Source: Nitrospinota bacterium (GTDB lineage: Bacteria > Nitrospinota > Nitrospinia > Nitrospinales > VA-1). From it: a stretch of DNA of 13,782 nt. Under the pieces are notes generated by a model. That model was not told the DNA's origin. It made no database searches and saw only the letters and a program-made list of their open reading frames with translations. Position numbers and translations under genes: made by a program. The first letter of the stretch is position 1; each line of letters opens with the position of its first letter. Shown piece by piece: positions 5,315-13,073 of the stretch. Location of the stretch: positions 1 to 13,782 of the forward strand of contig JADFGI010000038.1 of NCBI GenBank assembly GCA_022567815.1, given 5' to 3'.

Positions 5315-7987
5315 TCAATGCACTTCATTCCAGTTGTCGCCCCATCCTATATCGACGATGAGAGGAACGGAAAACTCATAGACCCCTTCCATTTCCCTTT
5401 TCACCAAAGTCTGCATCTCTTCTTTTTCACCGGGCGGACATTCGAAAAGCAATTCATCGTGGACCTGCAGGATCATCTTCGATTGCAGTTTTCGTTTTTT
5501 CATTTGCCGGGATAAATTTATCATCGCCACCTTGATGAGATCGGCGGCGCTCCCCTGAATCGGCGAGTTGATGGCGATCCTCTCCGCCGCCTGTTTCACT
5601 TGTTTGTTTTTGCTATGGATGTCCGGCAGGTAGCGTTTGCGATTCATGATCGTTAGAGTGTATCCCCGCTCGCGGGCCAGGGCGATGGCGCTGTCCATAA
5701 AAATTTTGATGCGTGGGTACAAATCAAAATACTGGTCGATGAATTTCTTGGCTTCCTTTATGGAAATTTTTAATTGCCTGGACAGGCCAAACGCGCTCAA
5801 TCCGTAAATGATGCCAAAGTTCACCGCCTTGGCCATCCTGCGCGTATCCTGATCGACGTTATCGAGAGAAGTCCCGAAAATTTCCGCCGCCGTTCGGCTG
5901 TGAATATCCTCGCCTTTCCTGAACGCTTCAATCAAGGTCTCATCTTTTGAAAGATGCGCCAGAATCCTCAGCTCGATCTGCGAGTAATCGGCGGACAACA
6001 GTTTATCTTTCCCTTCGGCGATGAACGCTTTTCGTATTTCTTTGCCCATGTCCGTGCGGATGGGGATGTTTTGCAGATTGGGATCACTACTGCTCAACCG
6101 CCCCGTCGCCGCTACCGTTTGATTGAATGACGTGTGCACCCGCCCGGTTTTGCGATCAATGGCCAAAGGCAGAGCGTCCACATAGGTCGATTTTAATTTC
6201 CCCAGTTGCCGAAAGGCCAATATGTTTTCCGGCAACTCATGCTGGTTGGCCAGTTCTTCGAGAACAGAGACGTCGGTAGAATATCCGGTTTTGGTTTTTT
6301 TGATGGCCGGGAGTTGCAGTTTTTCAAATAAAATCACCGCAAGCTGTTTGGGCGAGTTGATATTAAATTCCTCATCCGCGAGCAGGTAGATTTTGCGCTC
6401 GTATTCCCGCTGTTCCTTTTCCATTTTCTTCGACAAATCGGCAAGGTGCTGTTTATTAACAAACACGCCGTTGATTTCCATTTCCGCCAATACGTCGAGA
6501 AGAGGCATTTCCATTTGGTTGTAAAGCTCAAGAAGTTCATCAGTCAACTTTGGCTTTAGGTTCCGGTAAAGCCGCCAGGTGATATCGGAATCCTCCGCCG
6601 CATACTCCGTGGCCCTTTCGATTTCCACTGCGTCGAAGCCGATTTGTTTGGCGCCCGTTCCCGTCACTTCCTTGTAGGTGATGGTTCGATGCCCGAGCAA
6701 TTCCAGAGCCAGGGCATCCATTCCATGACCGCGCCGCGACGGGTCCAGCACATAGGACGCTATCATGGTGTCGAACGAGATTCCTTTCAGGTGAATGCCT
6801 TCGTTTTGCAAAACGATCAGATCATATTTAATATTCTGCCCAATTTTGCCTATTTTTGGATTTTCCAAAATGGGCTTCAATTTCTGAAAAACCATTTCTT
6901 TATCCAGCTGTTCCGGTACGCCCAGGTATCTATGAGTGAGGGGGATGTAATACGCCTCGGCATCCTTGAACGAAAATGAAATCCCCACCGATTCCGCTTC
7001 AACGGGGTGCAGGCTGGTGGTTTCCAAATCCAGGGCAAACTCCCCGACGGAATTCAGCTCGCCGAGAAGTTTGTCGAACGCTTCTTCGGACAGGATCGTT
7101 TGATAAACATGTTGGGCTCGAACGGGCGCTTTTTCCTGACTGGGGATCAAGGAAGAAAATTCCAGTTCGGTAAATATTTTGGTGAGCGCTTCATTATCTA
7201 CCTCTAAAACCTTGAGGTCGCCAATGGAACAATCCAGCGCCAACTCCGTGTCAATAGTGACCAGTTTTCGACTTAAAACAGCATTTTCCCTGTCCGCTTC
7301 CAATTTTTCCTTGAGCTTTTTCTTATCGACTTCATCAATCCGTTGGTAGAGCCCCTCGATGGAGCCGAATTTTTGAATCAATTCCGCCGCTGTTTTTGGC
7401 CCCACCCCTTTCACACCGGGAATGTTGTCGCTCGAATCGCCCATCAACCCCATCACCTCGATGACCTTGTCCGGTTTCACGCCGAATTTTTCGACCACCT
7501 CTTTGTCCCGGAAGCGTTTATTTTTCATCGTATCCAGCATTTCGACGTCGGGGCCGATCAACTGCATCATGTCCTTGTCGCCGCTGACAATGACCACCTT
7601 CAATCCTGCCTTCTCACCTTTTCGGGCCAAGGTTCCGATGATGTCGTCGGCCTCCACGCCGGGAATGCGGATCGAATGGATGTTGTGGGCTTCTACCAGG
7701 CGTTCAAAATGGGGAAACTGTTTCTGCAAATCTTCTGGTGGGGTGTCCCGGTTGGCTTTATAATCAGCGTACATTTCGTGACGGAAGGTTTTTTCCTTGC
7801 TGTCGAAGGTTACGGTCAGATAGTCGGGGCATTCATCCCGCACCACTTTCTGCAACATGGTGACAAACCCGTAAAGCGCGTTGGTGGGAAGTCCCTTTGA
7901 AGTGGAAAGGTTCTGCCTGACTCCGAAATAAGCCCGGAAAATATAAGAAGACCCATCTATCAAATAGAGAGTTTCTTTTTTGTTCAT
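5315..7987 (-). CDS. polA: DNA polymerase I
   Basis: 890 aa from ATG 7987, close to the 928 aa of E. coli Pol I. It fills gaps and removes RNA primers in replication and repair. All three domains are present. The N-terminal 5'-3' nuclease (about 1-290) shows LYLIDGSSYIFRAY, VEADDIIGTLA, SGDKDMMQL and GDSSDNIPGVKGVGPKTA. The 3'-5' exonuclease keeps its acidic motifs: DLE at about 320-322, GQNIKYD near 383-389 and YAAEDSD near 462-468, so proofreading looks intact, unlike in Taq polymerase. The polymerase domain has motif A DYSQIELR (667-674), motif B RRMAKAVNFGIIYG (716-729) and motif C QVHDE (841-845). A further in-frame ATG at 8077 would add 30 residues, but these are encoded by repeat DNA and unlike Pol I N-termini, so 7987 is chosen. 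Neither start has a clear Shine-Dalgarno. Confidence 0.98.
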   Translation of the reverse strand: MNKKETLYLIDGSSYIFRAYFGVRQNLSTSKGLPTNALYGFVTMLQKVVRDECPDYLTVTFDSKEKTFRHEMYADYKANRDTPPEDLQKQFPHFERLVEAHNIHSIRIPGVEADDIIGTLARKGEKAGLKVVIVSGDKDMMQLIGPDVEMLDTMKNKRFRDKEVVEKFGVKPDKVIEVMGLMGDSSDNIPGVKGVGPKTAAELIQKFGSIEGLYQRIDEVDKKKLKEKLEADRENAVLSRKLVTIDTELALDCSIGDLKVLEVDNEALTKIFTELEFSSLIPSQEKAPVRAQHVYQTILSEEAFDKLLGELNSVGEFALDLETTSLHPVEAESVGISFSFKDAEAYYIPLTHRYLGVPEQLDKEMVFQKLKPILENPKIGKIGQNIKYDLIVLQNEGIHLKGISFDTMIASYVLDPSRRGHGMDALALELLGHRTITYKEVTGTGAKQIGFDAVEIERATEYAAEDSDITWRLYRNLKPKLTDELLELYNQMEMPLLDVLAEMEINGVFVNKQHLADLSKKMEKEQREYERKIYLLADEEFNINSPKQLAVILFEKLQLPAIKKTKTGYSTDVSVLEELANQHELPENILAFRQLGKLKSTYVDALPLAIDRKTGRVHTSFNQTVAATGRLSSSDPNLQNIPIRTDMGKEIRKAFIAEGKDKLLSADYSQIELRILAHLSKDETLIEAFRKGEDIHSRTAAEIFGTSLDNVDQDTRRMAKAVNFGIIYGLSAFGLSRQLKISIKEAKKFIDQYFDLYPRIKIFMDSAIALARERGYTLTIMNRKRYLPDIHSKNKQVKQAAERIAINSPIQGSAADLIKVAMINLSRQMKKRKLQSKMILQVHDELLFECPPGEKEEMQTLVKREMEGVYEFSVPLIVDIGWGDNWNEVH

Positions 7988-8060
7988 TGGATTGGGACGG
8001 TCAAAATTTTTCTGGGGAAGGGGAAAGCCCCCCTTTATTACGGAGACCTTAGCATAACCC

Positions 8061-8303
8061 GTCGTTGCGAGGAACATCGTGACGAAGCCGTTATATTATT
8101 CCATAGCTTTCGTGCCCTGCAAGGGTAAATCCAGAGACTCTGGGTCTACCCCTCCGGGGCATGAAGGCAAAGGTGGAATATCACAGCCACGCCGCTTTGC
8201 GGCTCGCGATGACGTGTGGGACAGGCTCAGGGTAAACTCCATGAAGATTCTCCACTTATGCAAAGCTCTCCTTGTTACGAGGGTTGATTATAGGGGCGGC
8301 GCA
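8061..8303. repeat. polA-kdsD intergenic dispersed repeat with palindromic arms
   Basis: The left part (8061-8135) closely matches 9486-9562, including GTCGTTGC, GACGAAGCCGTTATA, CTTTCGTGCC and GGGTAAATCCAGA. Positions 8110-8136 pair with 8138-8164 as a 27-bp arm hairpin with about 21 matches and a 1-nt centre. Positions 8147-8184 match the inverted right arm of the 3366-3490 palindrome. A perfect hairpin GCCGC-TTT-GCGGC follows at 8191-8203. With the polA leader (7988-8060) this fills the 316-bp gap between polA and kdsD. I see no gene in it. Confidence 0.75.
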
Positions 8304-8332
8304 TTGCCGAGTCCAACGAATTATGCTATGAT
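8304..8332 (+). promoter_or_regulatory. Extended -10 sigma70 promoter of kdsD
   Basis: TTGCCG (8304-8309), an exact 17-bp spacer, then TATGAT (8327-8332), preceded by TG at 8324-8325, which makes an extended -10. The start of transcription would be near 8339, leaving a leader of about 55 nt that holds the 5-codon ORF at 8378. Confidence 0.6.
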
Positions 8333-8377
8333 AGCCCCCTTTTTAACGGCTAAACCTATTGTAAACAAAGGACTACT

Positions 8378-8395
8378 ATGAGGTTCCGAGTGTAA
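8378..8395 (+). CDS. Five-codon leader ORF overlapping the kdsD start
   Basis: AAAGGA (8367-8372) lies 5 nt before ATG 8378. The ORF reads MRFRV and stops at TAA 8393-8395, which overlaps the kdsD ATG (8395-8397) as TAATG. The best ribosome site in the leader therefore serves this mini-ORF, and kdsD itself has only GAGG 11 nt upstream. Translational coupling or re-initiation is inferred. Chance is possible with so short an ORF. Confidence 0.4.
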   Translation: MRFRV

Positions 8396-9402
8396 TGGGC
8401 GCTGTAAAAGCCTCCGCGAAGAATTCCAGCGAAAAGACCAAATCGCTGATCGAGAGAGCCAAGCGGGTACTTAAAATCGAGAGCGATTGCGTGGCCGATC
8501 TTATCGGCAGAATTGACGATACATTTGCCCAGGTGGTTCGCGAGTTGGATCAATGCCAGGGCCATGTGGTCGTCACCGGCATGGGAAAATCCGGGTTGAT
8601 CGGCCAAAAAATTGCCGCCACCTTCTCCAGCATCGGCGTTCCCTCGGTTTTTTTACATGCGGCGGAGGCCAGCCACGGAGATGTGGGCGTCCTTTCCAGA
8701 GGCGATATCGTCATCGCCGTTTCCAACAGCGGCGAGACCGAGGAAATCGTAAAACTGCTTCCCACGCTCAACCGGATCAAATGCTCTCTCGTGGCAATGA
8801 CGGGAAACCCCACCTCGACGCTGGCAAAAAGGTGCGACTATCTTCTCGATATCAGTGTCAAGAAGGAGGCCTGCTCCATGGGGCTGATACCCACGGCCAG
8901 CACAACGGTGGCGTTGGCGATGGGCGACGCTCTGGCGATGGCGATTTTGGACCTGCGCGGATTCCGCGAGGAAGATTTTGCCTTGAACCATCCGGGCGGC
9001 AGTCTGGGACGCAAACTTTTGATGACCGTCAACGACCTGATGCATGCCGGAGCTGAAGTGCCCAAGGTTTTGGAAGATGCCAACATCTATGACGTGATTA
9101 AGGAAATGAGTCAAAAACGCCTGGGAACCACTCTCGTGGTAGCCCAAAATGGGGATCTAAAAGGAATCATCACCGATGGTGATCTTCGGCGGCTCATTGA
9201 AAAGAAAAAGGACATCTCCAACACCGTGGCAGGCGATTTAATGGGAATTAGTCCCAAGTGCATCCAAATGGATCATCTGGCGGAAAAAGCGGTACAGGTC
9301 ATGGAAGAAAATTCCATCACCTCCCTGGTGGTTTCCGAAGACGGTAAACGCATTGAAGGCATCATCCATTTACAGGATTTACTCAAAGCCGGGATCAACT
9401 AA
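8395..9402 (+). CDS. kdsD: D-arabinose-5-phosphate isomerase (KpsF/GutQ/KdsD family)
   Basis: 335 aa, close to E. coli KdsD (328 aa). It interconverts ribulose-5-phosphate and arabinose-5-phosphate, the first step of KDO synthesis for lipopolysaccharide or capsule, in the cytoplasm. The N-terminal SIS domain (about 40-205) shows GMGKSG (62-67), SNSGETEE (110-117), KKEACSMGL (156-164) and LNHPGGSLGR (198-206). The residues that line up with the E. coli active site as I recall it (Lys59, Glu111, Glu152, His193) are K65, E117, E158 and H199, all present. Two CBS domains follow, about 211-272 and 279-334. GutQ- and KpsF-type paralogues look alike, so the choice of kdsD rests on this being a stand-alone housekeeping-looking copy. 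kdsC and other KDO genes are not adjacent. The gene has its own promoter and a REP-like hairpin directly after the stop. Confidence 0.93.
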   Translation: MGAVKASAKNSSEKTKSLIERAKRVLKIESDCVADLIGRIDDTFAQVVRELDQCQGHVVVTGMGKSGLIGQKIAATFSSIGVPSVFLHAAEASHGDVGVLSRGDIVIAVSNSGETEEIVKLLPTLNRIKCSLVAMTGNPTSTLAKRCDYLLDISVKKEACSMGLIPTASTTVALAMGDALAMAILDLRGFREEDFALNHPGGSLGRKLLMTVNDLMHAGAEVPKVLEDANIYDVIKEMSQKRLGTTLVVAQNGDLKGIITDGDLRRLIEKKKDISNTVAGDLMGISPKCIQMDHLAEKAVQVMEENSITSLVVSEDGKRIEGIIHLQDLLKAGIN

Positions 9403-9437
9403 CCAGCCTGGGGGCTGGACCCAGTGTTAACGCGCGA
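9403..9437. repeat. REP-like hairpin unit directly after kdsD
   Basis: A third copy of the 35-bp unit seen at 2999-3068. The hairpin CCAGCC-TGGG-GGCTGG begins one base after the kdsD TAA, and the unit ends AACGCGCGA followed by TGGGTTTATG. At this position it could protect or end the kdsD transcript. No T-run follows, so it is not a textbook terminator. Confidence 0.8.
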
Positions 9438-9485
9438 TGGGTTTATGGCTGACGAAATTCAGCTTCGCGAGCAAATAAACTGAGC

Positions 9486-9562
9486 GTCGTTGCAAGGAGA
9501 GCCAGCGACGAAGCCGTTATAATATTCCCTAACTTTCGTGCCCCGAAAGGGGTAAATCCAGA
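9486..9562. repeat. Second copy of the GTCGTTGC...CCAGA dispersed repeat
   Basis: Aligns along its length with 8061-8135. It contains a clean hairpin CCCC-GAAA-GGGG at 9541-9552, whose GAAA loop belongs to the GNRA class. The right-hand arm found at 8138-8184 is missing, so this is a truncated copy. Confidence 0.75.
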
Positions 9563-9573
9563 TCATTTGAAAG

Positions 9574-9785
9574 CACAGATAAACGCAGATGAATATTTTC
9601 TGGAGCTTTTTGCCCTTTGCAATCGCCAGCCTTTTTTAAAAGGAGTGCGTTGAATAGTTGAATAAATATATATCCCCTCACCCAACCCTCTCCCCAGAGG
9701 GGCGAGGGATTATTTAAATAAAATCCTCCTCTCCTCCATTGGAGGAGAGGATTGAGGTGAGGAGGGAATTAAGTCTTTATCTGTG
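9574..9785. repeat. Repeat unit bounded by 10-bp inverted repeats, with a branched palindrome inside
   Basis: CACAGATAAA (9574-9583) and its exact inverse TTTATCTGTG (9776-9785) bound 212 bp. Inside are two hairpins, CCCTCTCCCC-AGA-GGGGCGAGGG (9686-9708, one mismatch) and CCTCTCCTCC-ATT-GGAGGAGAGG (9728-9750, perfect). An outer stem pairs 9676-9685 with 9752-9762 with one bulged base, making a three-way junction. The CCCTCACCC/CCTCTCCCC wording is familiar to me from repeats in many bacterial genomes. With the two elements before it, this fills the 429-bp kdsD-alaS gap, where I see no gene. Confidence 0.7.
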
Positions 9786-9831
9786 TTATGCAAAAGCCCA
9801 AAAATATCAATTTTAATAGATCCTCTTAATA

Positions 9832-12468
9832 ATGACCGGCAACGAACTGAGGCAAAAATTTCTAAACTATTTTGAAGACCAGGGGCACACCGTCGTTCCC
9901 AGCAGTTCGCTGGTTCCCAAAAATGACCCCAGCCTGCTGTTCACCAATGCGGGGATGGTTCCCTTCAAAAACGTTTTTCTGGGGGAAGAGCAGAGGGATT
10001 ATAGCCGCGCGAGTTCCGTACAAAAATGCGTCCGGGCGGGCGGTAAACACAACGATCTCGAAATGGTCGGGCACACGGCGAGGCATCACACTTTTTTCGA
10101 GATGCTCGGCAATTTTTCCTTCGGCGACTATTTCAAAAAAGAGGCCATCTATTATGGCTGGGATTTTTTGACTCAGATGATCGGGCTCCCCAAGGACCGG
10201 CTCTATGTAACCGTGTACCAGGACGATGACGAAGCCTTCGACCATTGGCACAAAGATATTGGCCTCGAAGAAAGCCGGATTTCCCGCATGGGGGAAAAGG
10301 ATAATTTCTGGGCAATGGGCAACACCGGTCCCTGTGGTCCCTGCTCGGAAATTTTCATCGATCAGGGCGAAGCCATGGGTTGCGGGAAACCCACCTGCGC
10401 CGTCGGTTGCGATTGCGACCGCTATCTGGAAATCTGGAATCTTGTCTTCATGCAATTCCACCGCGACGATTCCGGAAAAATGACCCCCCTGCCGAACCCT
10501 TGCATCGACACCGGCATGGGCCTCGAACGCCTGTCCGCCGTTGTCCAGGGGAAACAATCCAATTTTCACTGCGACCTGTTAATGGGGTTGATCGATAAGG
10601 TCAGCAAAGAAACCGGCAAACCTTATGGCCAGCAAGAGGATAACGACGGGTCCATTCGCGTGATCACCGATCATGCCCGCGCCGTGGCTTTTCTGGTTGG
10701 CGATGGCGTTCTACCCTCCAACGAAGGCCGGGGCTATGTGCTCAGGCGCATTTTACGCAGGGCGCTCAGGCACGGAAAACTTCTCGAACAAAACAAGCCT
10801 TTCTTTTACCGCATCACCAACGAAGTGATTGCACAGTATAAAGAGGTATATCCCGAACTGGGGATCAATGCCGGATTCATCCAAAAAGTGGTCCTCAACG
10901 AGGAAGAAAATTTCAGCAACACGCTGAACATGGGTTTTTTGAGGGTGGAGGAAATTCTCGCCGATCTTAAAAAGAAAAAATCGAATGTCATTCCCGGTGA
11001 GGAAATTTTCAAACTGTATGACACCTACGGATTTCCCGTCGATCTGACGCAGGAGATGGCCAGGGATTCAGGAGTCGAGCTGAATATGGCGGGTTTCGAC
11101 CGGGCCATGCAAAGCCAGAAGGAAAAAGCCCAGGCATCCTGGAAAGGTTTCGGGGAAAAAGAGGTGGCGCCCTTCTTCAAGGATTTTATTAAAACTTCCC
11201 CGGCGACGGTTTTTAAAGGATACGGCAATACGCATGGTGAGGGAACCGTCCTCGCCATCCTGAAAGAGAATGTTCCCATCGAAACCGCTTCCCAGGGAGA
11301 CCAAGTGGAACTGCTCATGGACCAAACCCCCTTCTATGGAGAATCGGGCGGACAGGTCGGAGACAAGGGGCTTGCGTATCATCAGGGCGTCCACCTGGAG
11401 ATGTTGAACGCCATCAAACCCGTGCCGGAGTTGATCGTCCATAAAGCGCGGGTGTCGAGCGGGACCTTGAAAGTGTCTGACAAACTTAAACTTGAGGTGG
11501 ATGCGGAAACCCGCGCCAGCACCGCGTTGAATCATACCGCCACCCACCTTTTGCATGCCGCGTTGCATGAGGTGCTTGGCGACCACGTCAAGCAGGCGGG
11601 GTCGCTGGTGGCCCCCGACCGGCTGAGGTTCGACTACACCCATTTTTCTCCCTTGACCGAGCGGGAAAAAACCAGAATCCAGAACCTGGTCAACGAAAAG
11701 ATTCGCGCCAACATTCCCGTGGAAACCAGGGAAATGAAAATTGAAGAAGCGATGCAGGCAGGCGCGATGGCCCTGTTCGGCGAAAAATACGGAAGCGAGG
11801 TGCGCGTGGTGTCGGTCCCCGGATTCAGCAAAGAGTTGTGCGGGGGCACGCATATTTCCGCCACAGGCGAAATCGGGTTGTTCCAGATCGTTTCCGAAGG
11901 CGGGATCGCCTCCGGCGTCCGGCGCATTGAGGCGGTCACCGGGAAAGCCGCCTGCGAAAAAATCCAAAAGGATAGCGAAACCCTCGGCGGCATCCGGTCA
12001 CTGCTCAAAGTGCAACCGGAAGAGGAACTGAACCGGCTGAAAAAATTACTCGAGAAAACCCGCGAAACTGAAAAAGAAATCGCGGGGCTCAAGGAAAAAC
12101 TGGTCAGCGGCAAGGGTTCCGGCCTTCTGGACAATGTGAAAAAAATTGGCGACATATCTCTTCTGGTAAAACGGGTGGAGGGAATGGACCCCAAAACCCT
12201 TCGCACTTTCATTGACAATGCCAAGAATCAGATTAAATCGGGAGTGATTGTGGTGGGCACGGCAACCAACGGCAAGGTTATGCTGGCGGCGGGAGTCACC
12301 AAGGATTTGACAGATCGGTTTCAAGCCGGAACCATTATCGAGGAAATCGCCGGAATCGTGGGCGGAAGCGGCGGTGGACGGCCCGATATGGCCCAGGCGG
12401 GCGGCACCAGGGTCGACAAAATCGACGAGGCCCTGGCCAGGGTGGAGACACTCTTGCAAGGAAAATAA
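9832..12468 (+). CDS. alaS: Alanyl-tRNA synthetase
   Basis: 878 aa, full length (E. coli 876 aa). It charges tRNA-Ala in the cytoplasm and clears mischarged Ser or Gly. The N-terminal class II catalytic domain (about 1-250) opens with the typical ELRQKFLNYFEDQGHTVVPS and LLFTNAGMVPFK, and carries RHHTFFEMLGNFSFGDYF and NTGPCGPCSEI. The tRNA-recognition part follows (about 250-450). The editing domain has both zinc-ligand pairs, H568-x3-H572 and C670-x3-H674 (CGGTH). A coiled-coil-like stretch (about 722-760) leads to the C-Ala domain, with GGSGGGRPDMAQAGG at 844-858. Cysteines 168, 171, 184, 189, 193 and 195 form a cluster that E. coli AlaRS lacks in part; I recall this variant from other bacteria. 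ATG 9832 is the only plausible start, since an in-frame stop lies close upstream, but no Shine-Dalgarno precedes it. Confidence 0.98.
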   Translation: MTGNELRQKFLNYFEDQGHTVVPSSSLVPKNDPSLLFTNAGMVPFKNVFLGEEQRDYSRASSVQKCVRAGGKHNDLEMVGHTARHHTFFEMLGNFSFGDYFKKEAIYYGWDFLTQMIGLPKDRLYVTVYQDDDEAFDHWHKDIGLEESRISRMGEKDNFWAMGNTGPCGPCSEIFIDQGEAMGCGKPTCAVGCDCDRYLEIWNLVFMQFHRDDSGKMTPLPNPCIDTGMGLERLSAVVQGKQSNFHCDLLMGLIDKVSKETGKPYGQQEDNDGSIRVITDHARAVAFLVGDGVLPSNEGRGYVLRRILRRALRHGKLLEQNKPFFYRITNEVIAQYKEVYPELGINAGFIQKVVLNEEENFSNTLNMGFLRVEEILADLKKKKSNVIPGEEIFKLYDTYGFPVDLTQEMARDSGVELNMAGFDRAMQSQKEKAQASWKGFGEKEVAPFFKDFIKTSPATVFKGYGNTHGEGTVLAILKENVPIETASQGDQVELLMDQTPFYGESGGQVGDKGLAYHQGVHLEMLNAIKPVPELIVHKARVSSGTLKVSDKLKLEVDAETRASTALNHTATHLLHAALHEVLGDHVKQAGSLVAPDRLRFDYTHFSPLTEREKTRIQNLVNEKIRANIPVETREMKIEEAMQAGAMALFGEKYGSEVRVVSVPGFSKELCGGTHISATGEIGLFQIVSEGGIASGVRRIEAVTGKAACEKIQKDSETLGGIRSLLKVQPEEELNRLKKLLEKTRETEKEIAGLKEKLVSGKGSGLLDNVKKIGDISLLVKRVEGMDPKTLRTFIDNAKNQIKSGVIVVGTATNGKVMLAAGVTKDLTDRFQAGTIIEEIAGIVGGSGGGRPDMAQAGGTRVDKIDEALARVETLLQGK

Positions 12469-12523
12469 GCAATCAATTATTCCGTTTCCTCTAAGCTACA
12501 AGGCTGATTTTCTTAAAGAAATC

Positions 12524-12649
12524 ATGGATTGGGAGCGATTTGCCATTGCAGATTGGGAGCCAGTCCATTATTGTGGATATATTCCTGAAGAATATCCCCC
12601 TTATAAAGCCCGGTATTTGATTGACCGGAAAGGAACCAAATATGGATAA
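12524..12649 (+). CDS. Possible 41-aa protein overlapping the NHLP-like gene
   Basis: The ORF starts at ATG 12524, 55 bp after alaS, and ends at TAA 12647-12649. It overlaps the next ATG (12642) by 8 nt, which suggests coupled translation. Its sequence is rich in aromatic residues and Pro (DWEPVHYCGYIPEEYPPY), with one Cys. The residues upstream of the ATG remain open back into alaS, so a non-ATG start or a decayed longer gene is possible. The ribosome site is weak (AAAGA). I do not recognise the family. Confidence 0.42.
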   Translation: MDWERFAIADWEPVHYCGYIPEEYPPYKARYLIDRKGTKYG

Positions 12650-12992
12650 AGATAAAAAGGCGGAAATGGATAAAAAATGGACGGCGATTGCCGCCAAAGC
12701 CGTTACGGATGAAGATTTTAAAAAGAAACTCGTGGTCACCCCGATAGACCTTATGCTCGAGAACGGGTTGACACTACCAGAAGGGACGGAAATGAGAGTT
12801 GGGGCGTATAAGGTTCAATCCATCCCCATTCCATCGAACGCGTCGGACAAAACAAAAGAAGAGGTCAAGTGGTGGATGTGGCGACTGGCCAGTATCCGCG
12901 AATTTGGACGCGAGAAACCGGAGAAAACCGTGGGGCATATGGGCATGAGCGCCCAAGAAGCGGATGACGATGACTCTGGTTTGGATGTATGA
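12642..12992 (+). CDS. NHLP-like (nitrile hydratase leader-type) small protein
   Basis: 116 aa from ATG 12642, with AAAGGA 7 nt upstream; a TTG at 12621 is less likely. Residues about 11-50 (AIAAKAVTDEDFKKKLV, then P-x-x-L-x-x-x-G, then LPEGTEMRV) match the pattern shared by nitrile hydratase alpha subunits and the NHLP precursors of ribosomal natural products: K-A-x-x-D-x-x-F-K...L...G...LP-x-x...V. The rest is unlike a normal core peptide: there is no Gly-Gly cleavage site, no Cys, a Trp-rich helix (VKWWMWRLASIREFG), then a Lys/Glu segment and the acidic tail MSAQEADDDDSGLDV. No metal-binding CxxCSC motif exists, so it is not a nitrile hydratase. No modification enzyme or exporter gene is in the window. 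It could be a precursor peptide, a repurposed leader-like protein or an orphan domain. Confidence 0.68.
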   Translation: MDKDKKAEMDKKWTAIAAKAVTDEDFKKKLVVTPIDLMLENGLTLPEGTEMRVGAYKVQSIPIPSNASDKTKEEVKWWMWRLASIREFGREKPEKTVGHMGMSAQEADDDDSGLDV

Positions 12993-13033
12993 GCGCCCAA
13001 GAAGCAGATGACGATGAATCTGGCTTGGTTTGA
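12945..13033 (+). repeat. 44-bp tandem duplication at the 3' end of the NHLP-like gene
   Basis: Unit 1 is 12945-12988 and unit 2 is 12989-13033, both starting ATGAGCGCCCAAGAAGC. Unit 1 encodes the last 15 residues of the NHLP-like protein. The stop TGA (12990-12992) overlaps the ATG of unit 2 (12989-12991), which itself can be read as a 14-codon ORF ending TGA 13031-13033, with a product nearly the same as the first tail. Because the unit is 44 bp and not a multiple of three, the second copy lies in a new frame. Confidence 0.9.
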
Positions 13034-13058
13034 CAACAACTTTTGTTTCCTTGAAAAA
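13030..13058 (+). promoter_or_regulatory. Weak candidate promoter for tRNA-Arg
   Basis: A consensus -35, TTGACA (13030-13035), lies 38 bp before the tRNA, but the best -10 region at a 17-bp spacing is only an A-rich GAAAAA (13053-13058). The -35 overlaps the duplicated gene tail. Confidence 0.25.
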
Positions 13059-13073
13059 ATAAATCGATAAAAT

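Noticed and set aside
8079..8381. Plus-strand 100-codon ORF before kdsD
   Set aside because: Encoded by the same repeat family, it runs through the kdsD promoter and has no ribosome site.
8395..9402. GutQ or capsule-type KpsF assignment for the isomerase
   Set aside because: No glucitol or capsule genes are adjacent, and the active-site residues cannot separate the paralogues. KdsD is the most economical name.
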